A DNA stretch of 64,000 nt, taken from the NCBI RefSeq assembly GCF_027257875.1, contig NZ_JAPVQY010000020.1, positions 53,289 to 117,288 on the forward strand, read 5' to 3'. Under the pieces are notes generated by a model. The model searched no databases. It was not told the DNA's origin and saw nothing but the letters and a program-made list of their open reading frames with translations. The position numbers and the translations under genes were made by a program. The stretch comes from Burkholderia sp. IMCC1007 (lineage in GTDB: Bacteria > Pseudomonadota > Gammaproteobacteria > Burkholderiales > Burkholderiaceae). Positions 27,101 through 35,331 of the stretch are shown here, piece by piece. The first letter of the stretch is position 1. Each line of letters starts with the position of its first letter.

Positions 27101-28858
27101 AGCGCGGGCTCGGACGAGAAGCGCGACTTCCTGCGCCTGATGGGTGTGAAGCACATCTACGATTCGCGCTCGCTCGAGTTCGCCGACGAGATCCTCGCCG
27201 CGACCAATGGCGAAGGCGTCGACGTCGTGCTCAATTCGCTCGCGGGCGAAGCCATCAATCGCAACCTGCGCGCGCTCAAGCCGTTCGGCCGCTTCCTGGA
27301 ACTCGGCAAACGCGACTTCTACGAAAACACGCGCATCGGCCTGCGCCCGTTCCGAAACAACATCAGCTACTTCGGCATCGACGCCGACCAGCTGATGTCG
27401 AAGCGCCCGGATCTCACGCGACGCCTGTACGGCGAGATGATGGCGCTGTTCGAGGAGGGCGTGCTCCGTCCGCTCCCTTATCACGCCTTCGACGCAAACG
27501 ATATCGTCGGCGCGTTCCGCCATATGCAACAGGCGCGCCAGATCGGCAAGATCGTCGTGACCTATCGTCGCGGCCTGCAGGCAAGCGCGGCCGCGCAAAC
27601 CGCCGCACCCGCGGACGAACTGCGTTTGCGCGACGAGGCCAGCTACCTCGTCACCGGCGGCCTGTCCGGCTTCGGCCTGCGCACCGCGCAATGGCTGGCC
27701 GACAAGGGCGCGCGCCACCTCGTGCTCGTGAGCCGAAGCGGCCCCGCGTCGGACGACGCGCAGGAAGCGATCGCCGCGCTGCGCGAACGCGGCGTCGACG
27801 TGCATGCCGCCGCGTGCGACGTCACCGATCGCGCCGCGCTGGCCGCGCTGCTCGCGCACGTCGACGCGCACATGCCGCCGCTGCGTGGCATCGTGCACGC
27901 CGCGATGGTCATCGACGACGGGCTCGTGCGTGGCGCAACCGCCGCGCAAATCGAACGCGTGATGGCGCCCAAGATCGTCGGTGCACTGCATCTCGACGAA
28001 CTCACCCGCGCGCTGCCGCTCGACTTCTTCGTGTTCCACTCGTCGGGCACGACGCTGTTCGGCAACCCGGGGCAATCGAACTACGTGGCCGCCAATGGCT
28101 GGCTCGAAGCACTCGCCCGCCTGCGGCGCGCACGCGGGCTTCCGGCGACCAGCCCGCGCTGGGGCGCGATTGCCGATGCCGGCTTCCTCGCGCGCAACCA
28201 GAAGGTCAAGGACGCGCTGCAAAACCGCATGGGCGGCAGTGCCCTGCCCGCCGCGACGGCGCTCGATGCGCTGGAAGACATGCTGCTGGGCGACGTCAGC
28301 GACCTCGGCGTGCTCGAACTCGACTGGCGTGCGCTGTCGCGCTTCCTGCCGAGTGCGCAGACGCCCAAGTTCGCGTGGGTCGCGCGCGACGCGGCGACGT
28401 CGCACCAGGACGAGGACGGCAGCGACGACGTCGCCGAGTTGCTGGCCACGCTGAACGACGAGGAACTGCACCCGGCCGTGGTCGACATGATCAAGCACGA
28501 AGTCAGCGAGATCCTGCGCGTGCCCGCGGACAAGATCGACCCCGATCGTTCGGTTTACGATATGGGCCTCGATTCGCTGATGGGGGTGGAGCTCGTCGTG
28601 GCGCTCGAAAGCCGCTTCGGCGTGCGGCTGCCCGTGATGGCGCTCTCCGAGAGCCCCACCATGACCAAGCTGGCCACGCGGTTGATCGAGGTGCTGCGCG
28701 GCGACGAGCCGGCCGAGCCCGACACGGTTGCGCAACAGGTCGCGCATGTCGTGGCCCAGCATACCGAGGACGTTTCCAGCGAAGCGCTCGCCGCGTTCAC
28801 CGACGAAATCAAGGCTGCACAAGAAGCCGGCCACAAGCCGGAACGCATGATCCGATAA
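21188..28858 (+). CDS. Type I reducing polyketide/fatty acid synthase (RkpA/WcbR-like)
   Basis: This 2556-residue single-module synthase has these domains in order. KS (about 1-430) has Cys172, His307 and His347 intact. AT (about 542-875) has GHSVG with Ser632 and His737 in YAFHS, pointing to malonyl units. DH (about 905-1190) has His935 and Asp1100. A methyltransferase-like region (about 1230-1560) has the degenerate SAM motif GAGAS at 1405-1409, and a structural KR half follows (about 1570-1780). ER (about 1800-2125) has GAAGGVG at 1949-1955. KR (about 2140-2400) has TGGLSGFG, Ser2286 and Tyr2299. ACP has Ser2463 in GLDSLMG. There is no thioesterase. Full reduction implies a saturated acyl chain, probably made iteratively. 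Size, order and neighbours match Sinorhizobium RkpA and B. pseudomallei WcbR, synthases of capsule loci; the chain length and lipid role are inferred. Confidence 0.93.
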   Translation: MSKCVALVGLAFRFPGTDSRHYWNDLLNGKDCVTEVEAGRWSSDAYLHPAKDHPGTAYTFAAGSIGDVAGFDADFFGISPREAALMDPQQRLLLELGWESIESAGIKPSSLRGSDCGVFVGIASADYSYRMADDLATVDASMATGNTASIAANRLSYVFDLRGPSLAVDTACSSAMVAFHLACRAIANGEISHAIAGGVSLHLHPYGFITFSKASMLSPNGRCRAFDASGDGYVRSEGGGLFLLKDYDQAVADGDRILAVVAGTAVNTDGRKSGLTVPSVEAQAALMRQVYEQAGIPPSAIDYLEAHGTGTPVGDPIETRAIGQALGQRRAADAPLPIGSVKSNLGHLEAASGVAGLVKAIYSLQHRVVPGTIGIKEFNPNIRFDDWNIEVLTKPYPLRETGTLTIGVNSFGFGGANAHVILQTPAETADTAETAEPAGTPDTRAAAPTTAAVPMLVTGRSSAALQANARKLADMLRGPDAPALYDVAYEAALRRDWHDKRAVVFGADGEHVAQLLEQLGAGDAANPSIHEGVGVRDAQGPVFVYSGNGSQWAGMGGKLLAHPVFKQTVVEIDRVFAELADWSLNALFERDAQDGIYERTEIAQPALFALQVGVTRMLAEQGVRPTAVVGHSVGEVAAAWACGALSLADAVAVIYHRSQQQGLTKGKGRMAAVGIDGVATAALLDELGLQDVLCVAGYNSAKGATLAGAPHALEQVGQVLAERRVFYKQLDLDYAFHSSAMDPIEAPLKQALAHIRPQRASVPFFSTVAGAELDGTALDADYWWRNIRVPVRFEQALDSLVTQGSNVLIEVGPAPVLRNYVNETLKQHGKTGQCIPTGRRTDDAPERIDAAVVQTLISGAPIDWTRFFPTDAARTKLPSYAWQRERYWHPVTTESLNQLGRRRVHPLLGYKMSQQTQPAWENQLDTLLLPWLADHVVGHATVFPGSGFAEIALAAALQWHPGDHADIEELEIHAPLLLSAAPSKLTRLSLDEGDGRFRLRSKQVGSTDPWTVHASGRVLSGANAQHLAETAPALPEREPDFTGATHLALTRAAELDYGPAFQAVSHGWLESPRSVVAVLHAPEALADSLPHSLLHPALLDCTFQLIIQMLKDDPSLGQGIAFVPTRIGRLRWRARQGTPHLVRARLLKRAPHSLTAEFAIFDEHGQQIAAVSEARFRSVRLAKAHSEPLSFLDYAATPSPHPQSKQPANTALRRSVLQPALRATVRSIATDGLLERYAQEVDPLLETLCDRYAAEALLTLSTDGRLDAATLTACRDAAPHAAPLLDWALGRSARRVPDSQDWQIDVPQDDGASTGDIWNSLLREYPDYFTLVHATGRVGLHLPALLSGETAWANVCPRDVTPVELAHYVLGDEANQRLSDTLSAHLEKALVARAPDQRVGIVEIGAGASRVAADLCRHLDFAVADFTYASSEDAALEHAERLREHCPELSVQPIDASAASPSRDADLIVFHCDFGNLDAARLALQYAASRLKPGGTLLLWGTQPAAWMDFIFGGNAAWWAKRADGTPVSPQRTAAYWQTELAQLGLECDDPLELAPESACGPYLLAAGLPVEAAAVAQPQAPQGGWLILADAHTAGESGPARKLADHLSSRRRLPVRVETDVTPEHLDAVLQRAQAELGEIRGIVHLAGLAYGATLADGDDPQRLLQAQVQRCALAAGLASACERAGLKTTLWLLTAGAAPFLPSAPSSRYAMLNDASLWLYGRTMINEAAGFDVRLVDLPQTEPVPLDALARELLWPDAEQEVALGAAGERYAPRLRKNARPHSAAPATPASATDATTALRLGFEVPGQLRNLRWEAHTLPDVREDELQIRVEATGLNFRDVMYTLGLLSDEAIENGFAGPTLGLEFSGVVERVGRKVTGYKPGDAVVGFGPASFGNRVVTQSSALSHIPRSLSFEAAATIPSTFFTVYYAFHHLARLEPGERVLIHGAAGGVGIAAIQFAQWIGAEIHASAGSDEKRDFLRLMGVKHIYDSRSLEFADEILAATNGEGVDVVLNSLAGEAINRNLRALKPFGRFLELGKRDFYENTRIGLRPFRNNISYFGIDADQLMSKRPDLTRRLYGEMMALFEEGVLRPLPYHAFDANDIVGAFRHMQQARQIGKIVVTYRRGLQASAAAQTAAPADELRLRDEASYLVTGGLSGFGLRTAQWLADKGARHLVLVSRSGPASDDAQEAIAALRERGVDVHAAACDVTDRAALAALLAHVDAHMPPLRGIVHAAMVIDDGLVRGATAAQIERVMAPKIVGALHLDELTRALPLDFFVFHSSGTTLFGNPGQSNYVAANGWLEALARLRRARGLPATSPRWGAIADAGFLARNQKVKDALQNRMGGSALPAATALDALEDMLLGDVSDLGVLELDWRALSRFLPSAQTPKFAWVARDAATSHQDEDGSDDVAELLATLNDEELHPAVVDMIKHEVSEILRVPADKIDPDRSVYDMGLDSLMGVELVVALESRFGVRLPVMALSESPTMTKLATRLIEVLRGDEPAEPDTVAQQVAHVVAQHTEDVSSEALAAFTDEIKAAQEAGHKPERMIR

Positions 28859-28863
28859 GCGAC

Positions 28864-30222
28864 ATGAGCAAGACCAAAACCACCGGACTGCCGGGCCTCA
28901 CGTCGGCACTCAAGAACAAGCTCATCCAGCAGGCGCTCGAGCGCAAGCTGCGGGAAGCCGGGCGCGAACAGCCCGTGGCCGCGCCGGCGGCGGGCCGCAG
29001 AACGGCGGCTTCCGTGCCGGAAGCCTATACGCGCTTCGACCAGTACCCCGGCTATCGACAGCTACGCATCATGAGCGACGGTGCCGCGCGCCTTGGCGTG
29101 CGCAGCCCGTTCTTCAAGCTGCATGAAGGGACGGCCGGTGCGCAGACGAGCATTGGCGGTCATACGTACGTCAACTACGCCAGCTACAACTACCTCGGCA
29201 TGTCGGGCGACCCCGTCGTGTCGCAAGCCGCGAAGGATGCGATCGACCGCTACGGCACGTCGGTGTCCGCGAGCCGCCTGGTGTCGGGTGAACGCCCGAT
29301 CCACCGCGAGCTCGAACGGGCGCTCGCCGACCTGTACGGCGTGGACGACGCCATCACGTTCGTGAGCGGCCATGCGGCCAACGTGACGACGATCGGCTAC
29401 CTGTTCGGGCCGCGCGATCTCGTCATCCACGACGAACTGATCCACAACAGCGTGCTGCAGGGGATCCAGTTGTCGGGCGCGAAGCGCTTTTCGTTCGCGC
29501 ACAACGACGCCGATGCGCTCGAGCAGTTGCTGACGGAACAGCGGCATCAGTTCGAGCGCGTGCTGATCGTGCTGGAAGGCATCTACAGCATGGACGGCGA
29601 CTACCCTGACCTGCCGCGCTTCGTCGACATCAAGCGCCGTCACCGGGCGTTCCTGATGGTGGACGAGGCCCATTCGCTGGGCGTGATGGGCAAGACCGGG
29701 CGCGGCATTCGGGAGCACTTCGGCCTTGCCGGCGATGCCGTCGACATCTGGATGGGCACGCTCAGCAAATCGCTGGCCGGCTGCGGTGGTTATATCGCCG
29801 GCGAAACGGCGCTCATCGAGCATTTGAAATTTCTCGCGCCCGGGTTCCTGTATAGCGTCGGGATGCCGCCGCCGGTCGCGGCCGCTTCGCTCGCGGCGCT
29901 GCAGCGCATGCTGGAATTGCCCGAGCGCGTGGCCACGCTTCAGGCGCGGGGACAGTATTTTCTGGCGCAGGCCAAGGCAGCGGGAATCGATACGGGCAGC
30001 AGCGCGGGGATTGCTGTCGTTCCGGCGATTCTCGGCAGCTCGCTGCGGGCGACCAAGTGGTCGGACGCCCTGTTCGAGCAAGGAATCAATGTGCAGCCCA
30101 TTCTTTATCCGGCGGTGCCGGAGCAGTCGGCGCGGTTGAGGTTTTTCATCGCTTGCACGCATAGTGAAGCGCAGATCGACCAGACCGTGCAGGCAATGAA
30201 AGGGTTGCTCGAGAAACGATAG
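28864..30222 (+). CDS. Alpha-oxoamine synthase (RkpG/WcbT-like, AONS/SPT superfamily)
   Basis: This 452-residue fold-type I PLP enzyme has an N-terminal extension of about 65 residues absent from BioF. Key features are [48 protein letters not shown] and the PLP Lys302 in [13 protein letters not shown]. The family condenses an acyl thioester with an amino acid, with loss of CO2, to an alpha-amino ketone (BioF, KBL, serine palmitoyltransferase). It starts five bases after the synthase stop. That synthase lacks a thioesterase, so this enzyme may take the acyl chain straight from the ACP, as Fum8-type enzymes do. The amino acid substrate cannot be read from the sequence. Confidence 0.9.
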   Translation: MSKTKTTGLPGLTSALKNKLIQQALERKLREAGREQPVAAPAAGRRTAASVPEAYTRFDQYPGYRQLRIMSDGAARLGVRSPFFKLHEGTAGAQTSIGGHTYVNYASYNYLGMSGDPVVSQAAKDAIDRYGTSVSASRLVSGERPIHRELERALADLYGVDDAITFVSGHAANVTTIGYLFGPRDLVIHDELIHNSVLQGIQLSGAKRFSFAHNDADALEQLLTEQRHQFERVLIVLEGIYSMDGDYPDLPRFVDIKRRHRAFLMVDEAHSLGVMGKTGRGIREHFGLAGDAVDIWMGTLSKSLAGCGGYIAGETALIEHLKFLAPGFLYSVGMPPPVAAASLAALQRMLELPERVATLQARGQYFLAQAKAAGIDTGSSAGIAVVPAILGSSLRATKWSDALFEQGINVQPILYPAVPEQSARLRFFIACTHSEAQIDQTVQAMKGLLEKR

Positions 30223-30275
30223 TCCCGGTACATCGAGTACGCGGTCCATTCCAATTCCAAATCAAACAACGACTC

Positions 30276-31442
30276 ATGAAAATCGCTATCGCCGGCACCG
30301 GCTATGTCGGGCTTTCCAACGGTATCCTGCTCGCTCAGCACCACGAAGTCGTCGCGCTGGACATCGTTACCGAGAAAGTGGAGATGCTCAATCGCAAGCA
30401 GTCTCCGATCATCGATACCGAGATCGAGGATTATCTCGCGAACAAGCGCCTGAACTTCCGTGCGACGCTGGACAAGCACGACGCGTATGAAGGCGCGGAC
30501 TACGTCATCATCGCCACGCCGACGGACTACGATCCGGAGACCAACTACTTCAACACGCGCTCGATCGAAGCCGTGATCAAGGACGTGAAGGCGATCAATC
30601 CGCGCGCGGTGATGGTGATCAAGTCGACCGTACCGGTCGGTTATACGGCGAACGTTCGGCAGGAGCTGGATTGCGACAACGTGATCTTCTCCCCCGAATT
30701 CCTGCGCGAAGGTCGCGCGCTGCACGATAACCTGCATCCGTCGCGTATCATCGTCGGCGAGCAATCGGAACGAGCCAAGGTGTTCGCCGAACTGCTTCAG
30801 GAAGGCGCGATCAAGAAGGACATCTCCGTCCTTTTTACCGACTCGACGGAAGCGGAAGCCATCAAGCTCTTCGCAAATACCTACCTCGCGATGCGCGTGT
30901 CGTACTTCAACGAACTCGACACCTACGCGGCTACGCACGGGCTGGATACGCGGCAGATCATCGATGGGGTTTGTCTTGATCCGCGGATTGGCGACCATTA
31001 CAACAACCCGTCGTTCGGCTACGGTGGATACTGTCTGCCGAAGGACACCAAGCAGCTGCTCGCCAACTACAAGGCCGTGCCGCAGAACCTCATTCAGGCG
31101 ATCGTGGCTTCCAATACGACTCGCAAGGATTTCATTGCCGAAGACGTGCTGCGTCGCAAGCCGAAGGTCGTCGGGATCTATCGCCTCATCATGAAGAGCG
31201 GGTCCGACAACTTCCGAGCGTCAAGCATTCAGGGCGTGATGAAGCGGATCAAGGCGAAGGGCGTGGAGGTCATCGTGTACGAGCCAGCGCTGAAGGAGTC
31301 GGAGTTTTTCCATTCGCGCGTAGTCGAGGATCTCGAGGCTTTCAAGACGGAATCGGATGTGATTATCAGTAATCGCGCGACTTCGGCTTTGGACGATGTC
31401 GCAAGCAAAGTGTATACCCGTGATCTCTTTGGTAGCGACTAA
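30276..31442 (+). CDS. ugd: UDP-glucose 6-dehydrogenase
   Basis: This 388-residue NAD-dependent dehydrogenase oxidises UDP-glucose to UDP-glucuronate. It has the Rossmann start [34 protein letters not shown] and the catalytic Cys253 in [16 protein letters not shown]. It matches the short Ugd form of enterobacterial capsule loci in length (388) and motif. It lies 53 bases after the oxoamine synthase and ends the plus-strand gene set. The Shine-Dalgarno is weak. Base composition starts to drop toward its 3' end, at the border of the AT-rich capsule region. Confidence 0.94.
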   Translation: MKIAIAGTGYVGLSNGILLAQHHEVVALDIVTEKVEMLNRKQSPIIDTEIEDYLANKRLNFRATLDKHDAYEGADYVIIATPTDYDPETNYFNTRSIEAVIKDVKAINPRAVMVIKSTVPVGYTANVRQELDCDNVIFSPEFLREGRALHDNLHPSRIIVGEQSERAKVFAELLQEGAIKKDISVLFTDSTEAEAIKLFANTYLAMRVSYFNELDTYAATHGLDTRQIIDGVCLDPRIGDHYNNPSFGYGGYCLPKDTKQLLANYKAVPQNLIQAIVASNTTRKDFIAEDVLRRKPKVVGIYRLIMKSGSDNFRASSIQGVMKRIKAKGVEVIVYEPALKESEFFHSRVVEDLEAFKTESDVIISNRATSALDDVASKVYTRDLFGSD

Positions 31443-31691
31443 GACCGGAGACTGGGCTTCAAAAGTGTTCGCCAATGTCGCACAGGACCTTCTCGCCGAA
31501 TGTTTCTTCTATATCTACGCAGCCATACAGCCTCGTATTTGCAGAGCGAACGCCGTCCCGGTGAAATGCACGCTAGCCTTTTGATGCGAAACCCCCTCAG
31601 CCCGCAATCCGGCGTCTTGATAACGTATCAAACGCACGCGATGCGGACTGAGTTCATTTAGCGATGGAAAGCCAAGTCGGATCGCAGAAGA
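31443..31691. other. Convergent gap between ugd and the GT61 gene
   Basis: These 249 bases separate the ends of two convergent genes. I see no clear hairpin with a T-run for either gene. The border between GC-rich and AT-rich DNA falls here. Confidence 0.4.
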
Positions 31692-32918
31692 TCAAACCTC
31701 TATTTCATTCTCAAAAATGGAATAAGATCTCTCCAATTTCTCAATATCAATACACCAGCTTCGATCTTCTTTCGGCTTCTTGAAATCAATCGACGATCCA
31801 AAACAAACCTGAAGACGTGCATTGTTAGCTGACGCTACTAAGCTATCATCTCGCAGGTAAAAATTTCTTGGCGCCACCACAAAGAGTGCTGTATTTTTCT
31901 GCTGGAAGGCAGCGAGATACATTTGACTTCCGACAGGTCCAGCCAAAATACAGGATTCACGCGCAGTTTTGATTTGCTCATGTAAATCAATCGTTTCCGG
32001 ACAAATTACTTCGAACCCTTGCTTAACAAAAAAATGCTCTACCTCAAGCTCATTATCCAATGGTCGGTCAGGAATTCTCTTTCGCGACAGGTACACCTTC
32101 CTTGTCGGCGCAGTCCGAGAAGCGCTGGCAGCTTTCTCCGCAATCGTTTGCCAGACATCCATTTGTTGTGCCGTAATCCAACGATGCGAACGCATGGAAG
32201 GTGAAGGCACTATAAGCTTTTCTACGATTGCCGCCTTGGGTATCGTGACTATTCTAGCCAGATCAACTCCGGCCAGTTCAAGCAATTTCAGCGCAAACGG
32301 CTTTACTTCATCCTCGTATATAGCAAACCGAATCGACGGATCCGCACTAAAATGGCGAAGAGCCCAAAGGCGAGTCAATCCTTCGAGAAGTACATGTCCA
32401 AAATGGCGATGAACATTGCCAATTAAATAATAAGTCCCGGAAAACTCCTCCGCAAATTGTGGACCCTGATACTTAAACCCACCCTCACTCTTACTCAGGA
32501 CATCGCCAGGCAAATCCCTGTTCCCATCCATAGTCCCATAAGAGCCATCGACCAAACTACCATCTGACGTAATTACCGTCTGCCCAAAAAAATGAAACCC
32601 AGCCTCGCGCCGACTGATTCGACCGCCAAAAACAAATGGCCGATTCAAAAAAGCCACGGTAAGATTGTCAATATCGAAGCTATTTTTTCTCCAACACTCA
32701 GGCAAGAAAATAGCATTCCCCCTTTCCGCCCCTTGTAGCTCTTCTGCTACATCTGATTCATCAAAAACGCCAATGCCAGGGTTTTGCAGCGCATGCGCAG
32801 AAAAGACAACCTCGCAATCTACCTGAGAAGACAAACCCTCGTTAATGTCATTAACAATAGGAAGACTTTTCTGCGCAAGTGAAATGGAAGATAGCGCTAC
32901 TTCTTTTTCGTTGGCCAT
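31692..32918 (-). CDS. Glycosyltransferase family 61 (DUF563) protein
   Basis: This 408-residue protein has the GT61/DUF563 pattern. A central GNVHRHFGHVLLEGLTRLWAL motif is followed by a Rossmann-like half with RKVYLSRKRIP and a C-terminal SCILAGPVGSQMYLAAF (usually G..G..L.N..F). GT61 proteins transfer sugars such as xylose or GlcNAc in eukaryotes; bacterial members are common in capsule loci with unknown acceptors. No membrane segment is present. The gene is AT-rich, unlike the flanking core genes. It is the last gene of the minus-strand set and is separated from the lyase gene by 424 bases. Confidence 0.82.
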   Translation of the reverse strand: MANEKEVALSSISLAQKSLPIVNDINEGLSSQVDCEVVFSAHALQNPGIGVFDESDVAEELQGAERGNAIFLPECWRKNSFDIDNLTVAFLNRPFVFGGRISRREAGFHFFGQTVITSDGSLVDGSYGTMDGNRDLPGDVLSKSEGGFKYQGPQFAEEFSGTYYLIGNVHRHFGHVLLEGLTRLWALRHFSADPSIRFAIYEDEVKPFALKLLELAGVDLARIVTIPKAAIVEKLIVPSPSMRSHRWITAQQMDVWQTIAEKAASASRTAPTRKVYLSRKRIPDRPLDNELEVEHFFVKQGFEVICPETIDLHEQIKTARESCILAGPVGSQMYLAAFQQKNTALFVVAPRNFYLRDDSLVASANNARLQVCFGSSIDFKKPKEDRSWCIDIEKLERSYSIFENEIEV

Positions 32919-33342
32919 AACTTTCGGGGAAGTAGTTTTCTACCTACGTCCGTGGAACGTAAAATTGTAGAGTGTACATCAAACTCAGTGGGGCCCGATC
33001 GCTGATCGCGCGGAGGGCTTCCGCTGGCGCTTGCTGGCCAAGCATGCCGCCACACAGGGCCACGGGGGTGCCGAGGCTCGCGGTCGCTACGCGCCACCCC
33101 AACGGCGCTCCCTACCAGAGCGGTCATAACGAGGGGTACGTTCACGCGAAATCGACGCAGGACTGTCAGCGAATGTTACTAGCCAAACGACCATGCAACC
33201 GACCCTCCCGCGATCAGTGGTTGAAGGGGGCCGTCTACAGACTGACTTCCGGTCCGTAGCCACCCCATCGCCAATTTAGGCACTTAAGACGACCGCCAAA
33301 CTTGAGCATTTCAGCCTGGCGCTTTATTCGAGAATACGTATA
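32919..33342. other. Intergenic segment with a GC-rich patch inside AT-rich DNA
   Basis: This 424-base gap contains a patch (about 32985-33260) much richer in GC than the genes on both sides. No reading frame in it looks like a protein: all short frames are broken and of shadow-like composition. It may be a remnant of an older gene or a mobile-element scar. I found no terminal inverted repeats or recognisable transposase motif. It may also hold the GT61 promoter. Confidence 0.4.
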
Positions 33343-34257
33343 TTAATTCGAAGTGACGGCTTCCTTTGACGCACCCCACCGCAACTGATCGATCCATATG
33401 GTGTGAGCCACCGGTTGCGGATTCCCATACAAGCCAACTCGGGCATCAAAGGTATCAAGGAAATTGGGCGATGCATGCCCCCAATATCTCCGAGAGCCGC
33501 CAAGATATTTTCCATTAAGCCACATCTCTATCAGGCCAGGACCGTTCGGATCATTGACGGCCCGAGGCAGCACATGCAACACAACTGAATTCCATTGATT
33601 TTCCACGAAACGGGGATGCCCCAAATCGACCTGTGTTGACTTCTCGCTCGTGTCGTCTCGAGTAGCAAGAGTGAAGCTGAGATCATCCTTTCCCGGAACC
33701 ATCACGATAAAAGCTACAGGCCCGGCCTTTTCCTCCTTAAAAGGTTGCCAAATTTGGCTAACGATAATTTCTCCCCTAGGAGGAGGAAAAGCCTTTTTAT
33801 CGAAGAAAATCGAGAATCCCATGTAGCGCTCCTGACCGAGGCGCAAAGACAACGGATCCCCTTGGTGAACAAGAGTAAACTCCGAACGATCGTTGGTTGT
33901 TTGCCCAGGCGCCGAAGGCCCAATCGTTAGTTTCAACGAGCGCCCGCCAATCTTCGCGGCCTTATCACTAACCGTAGGTTCCGCGGCCTGCCCTTGGTAA
34001 GGCATATTAAACATTTGCCCTTCCCGCTTGAACAGCCGGTAGTGCTCATTAAACTCGGTGACTTTGCCGTCCCGATTGCCAAAATCCGCCTCCCGGAGCG
34101 CCGATGCAGCCATGCTTCGTCCACTTACGAAAAGCAAAACAAATAACGAGACGAACATCGCCAAGAACATCTTACCGATACCCCGAAACTGCCGCCCCCT
34201 CGAAAAACCGTCACTCGTGACGATATCATCGCGAACTACAAGTAGTTGACTGCGCAT
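33343..34257 (-). CDS. Secreted polysaccharide lyase (heparin-lyase-I/PL20-like)
   Basis: This 304-residue protein has a long N-terminal region with a hydrophobic segment (about 30-48, MFLAMFVSLFVLLFVSG) and likely cleavage near SMAAS. A beta-jelly-roll domain follows. Features of the heparin lyase I/glucuronan lyase type include GGRSLKLTIGPSAPGQTTNDRSEFT, YMGFSIFFDKKAFPP, SQIWQPFKEEKAGP and IEMWLNGKYLGGSRRY. Such enzymes cleave uronic-acid polymers by beta-elimination. It sits in a capsule locus that also encodes UDP-glucuronate synthesis, so trimming or release of the capsule is the probable role. GGAGG lies at good spacing before ATG 34257. The exact PL family is uncertain. Confidence 0.75.
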   Translation of the reverse strand: MRSQLLVVRDDIVTSDGFSRGRQFRGIGKMFLAMFVSLFVLLFVSGRSMAASALREADFGNRDGKVTEFNEHYRLFKREGQMFNMPYQGQAAEPTVSDKAAKIGGRSLKLTIGPSAPGQTTNDRSEFTLVHQGDPLSLRLGQERYMGFSIFFDKKAFPPPRGEIIVSQIWQPFKEEKAGPVAFIVMVPGKDDLSFTLATRDDTSEKSTQVDLGHPRFVENQWNSVVLHVLPRAVNDPNGPGLIEMWLNGKYLGGSRRYWGHASPNFLDTFDARVGLYGNPQPVAHTIWIDQLRWGASKEAVTSN

Positions 34258-34398
34258 AGCTCAACCTCCAGTTGAAATTTAACTCACTTAACCATTAACC
34301 GCTTGCTATCAACAGTCTTCCAGATAGGCAACAAAAAAAAGCCGCGGAGGAGGCAATGCTCCAACAACAAACCTCCAACCTTCTCGCAGCCTTCTTGA

Positions 34399-35313
34399 TC
34401 AGAGTCCGATAATCTTCATAATCCTCCTCAACGCGGCAGGCTTTTCACTCTCCCGACCTTCCTCATCACTCTCGATTTTTTCCAAAACCGTCTTAATCAG
34501 CTCAATTTCCTCTAGCACGCGAGAACGCAGCGGCGCTGGCATCTCAGACACAATATCATTTTTATCGTGACGATAGAAGTAATCTGCATGCTTAACTCTT
34601 GACGCCTTGCTTGCGCTTCCCTTTCGGCTTTTTCCAACCAGAAATTCTTCCAGGGATTTAACGGCATAATGATTTACACGCGCCCCACCCCACACAACAT
34701 CTCGACTTAACCCGTGCCCATGCCTCTCGTGATAAACCACATCGTTGCCTTCCGAATCTACAAAACGCCCCTCATTCAACTTCGGATGATGAGGGTTTTC
34801 GAAAAACTCGACCTTCGAGGGTCGAACAACACTTTTATAGTGATTATTTACACCAAAATTCTGCTCCGCCATCTTCGTAAATCTATCGATGACCAACTCG
34901 TTGGTAGCGAAGATCTTTCCAGATGTTCCGTACGTCGCCCAATTAAGGGCGAGCGCATTTACAGTGGAATCGGCAAATATTCTCTCAAAAAATGGTCGTA
35001 TCGAGCCGCCGCCATCCAATGGAAAGATGAATTCGTCCGCGTCTATAAATGCGAGCAAATCTACATCTTCGTGGCACACTTTCAGCATATGCGAATATGC
35101 TGGAAGCTGAGGCCGTTGGTCAATCTGGCTTTGAAACTGTATTGCATGAACAAGGCCCGCCTTCTCCAGACTGCCAAGCAATTCGACGGATCCATCCTCA
35201 CTCTCATTGTCAGCAATAAGAAAGTAATCAACGCCGATAGCACGATGATATGCGATCCATTCAACAATGAATTCGCACTCATTTTTAAATATGGCAGCAA
35301 TTCCGATTTTCAA
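34399..35313 (-). CDS. Glycosyltransferase, GT92/DUF23-like GT-A fold
   Basis: This 304-residue protein begins KIGIAAIFKNECEFIVEWI, then has VDYFLIADNESEDGS and the metal-binding DADEF in LLAFIDADEFIFP. Later come NNHYKSVVRP and RVNHYAVKSLEEFLVGKSRKG. This is the DUF23/glyco_tranf_2_4 pattern of bacterial GT92-like enzymes. The start is TTG at 35313; the only nearby ATG is out of frame. GGTGATCGAG lies just upstream. The gene is AT-rich, is 18 bases after the large transferase on the same strand, and probably belongs to the same operon. Confidence 0.8.
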   Translation of the reverse strand: MKIGIAAIFKNECEFIVEWIAYHRAIGVDYFLIADNESEDGSVELLGSLEKAGLVHAIQFQSQIDQRPQLPAYSHMLKVCHEDVDLLAFIDADEFIFPLDGGGSIRPFFERIFADSTVNALALNWATYGTSGKIFATNELVIDRFTKMAEQNFGVNNHYKSVVRPSKVEFFENPHHPKLNEGRFVDSEGNDVVYHERHGHGLSRDVVWGGARVNHYAVKSLEEFLVGKSRKGSASKASRVKHADYFYRHDKNDIVSEMPAPLRSRVLEEIELIKTVLEKIESDEEGRESEKPAALRRIMKIIGL

Positions 35314-35331
35314 AACTCGATCACCATAAAG

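Noticed and set aside
21206..28834. A very long open frame (over 2500 codons) on the minus strand opposite the synthase
   Set aside because: It mirrors the synthase codon for codon, is Arg/Gly/Ala-rich without domains, and arises because GC-biased third positions remove stops on the opposite strand.
27076..28863. N-terminal extension of the oxoamine synthase frame into the synthase gene
   Set aside because: The upstream part is the synthase read in another frame; real similarity begins at the ATG at 28864.
17184..31442. Cepacian or O-antigen Wzx/Wzy-type cluster
   Set aside because: No flippase or polymerase gene is present; the export genes are of the ABC-transporter capsule type, so the Wzy route is not supported here.
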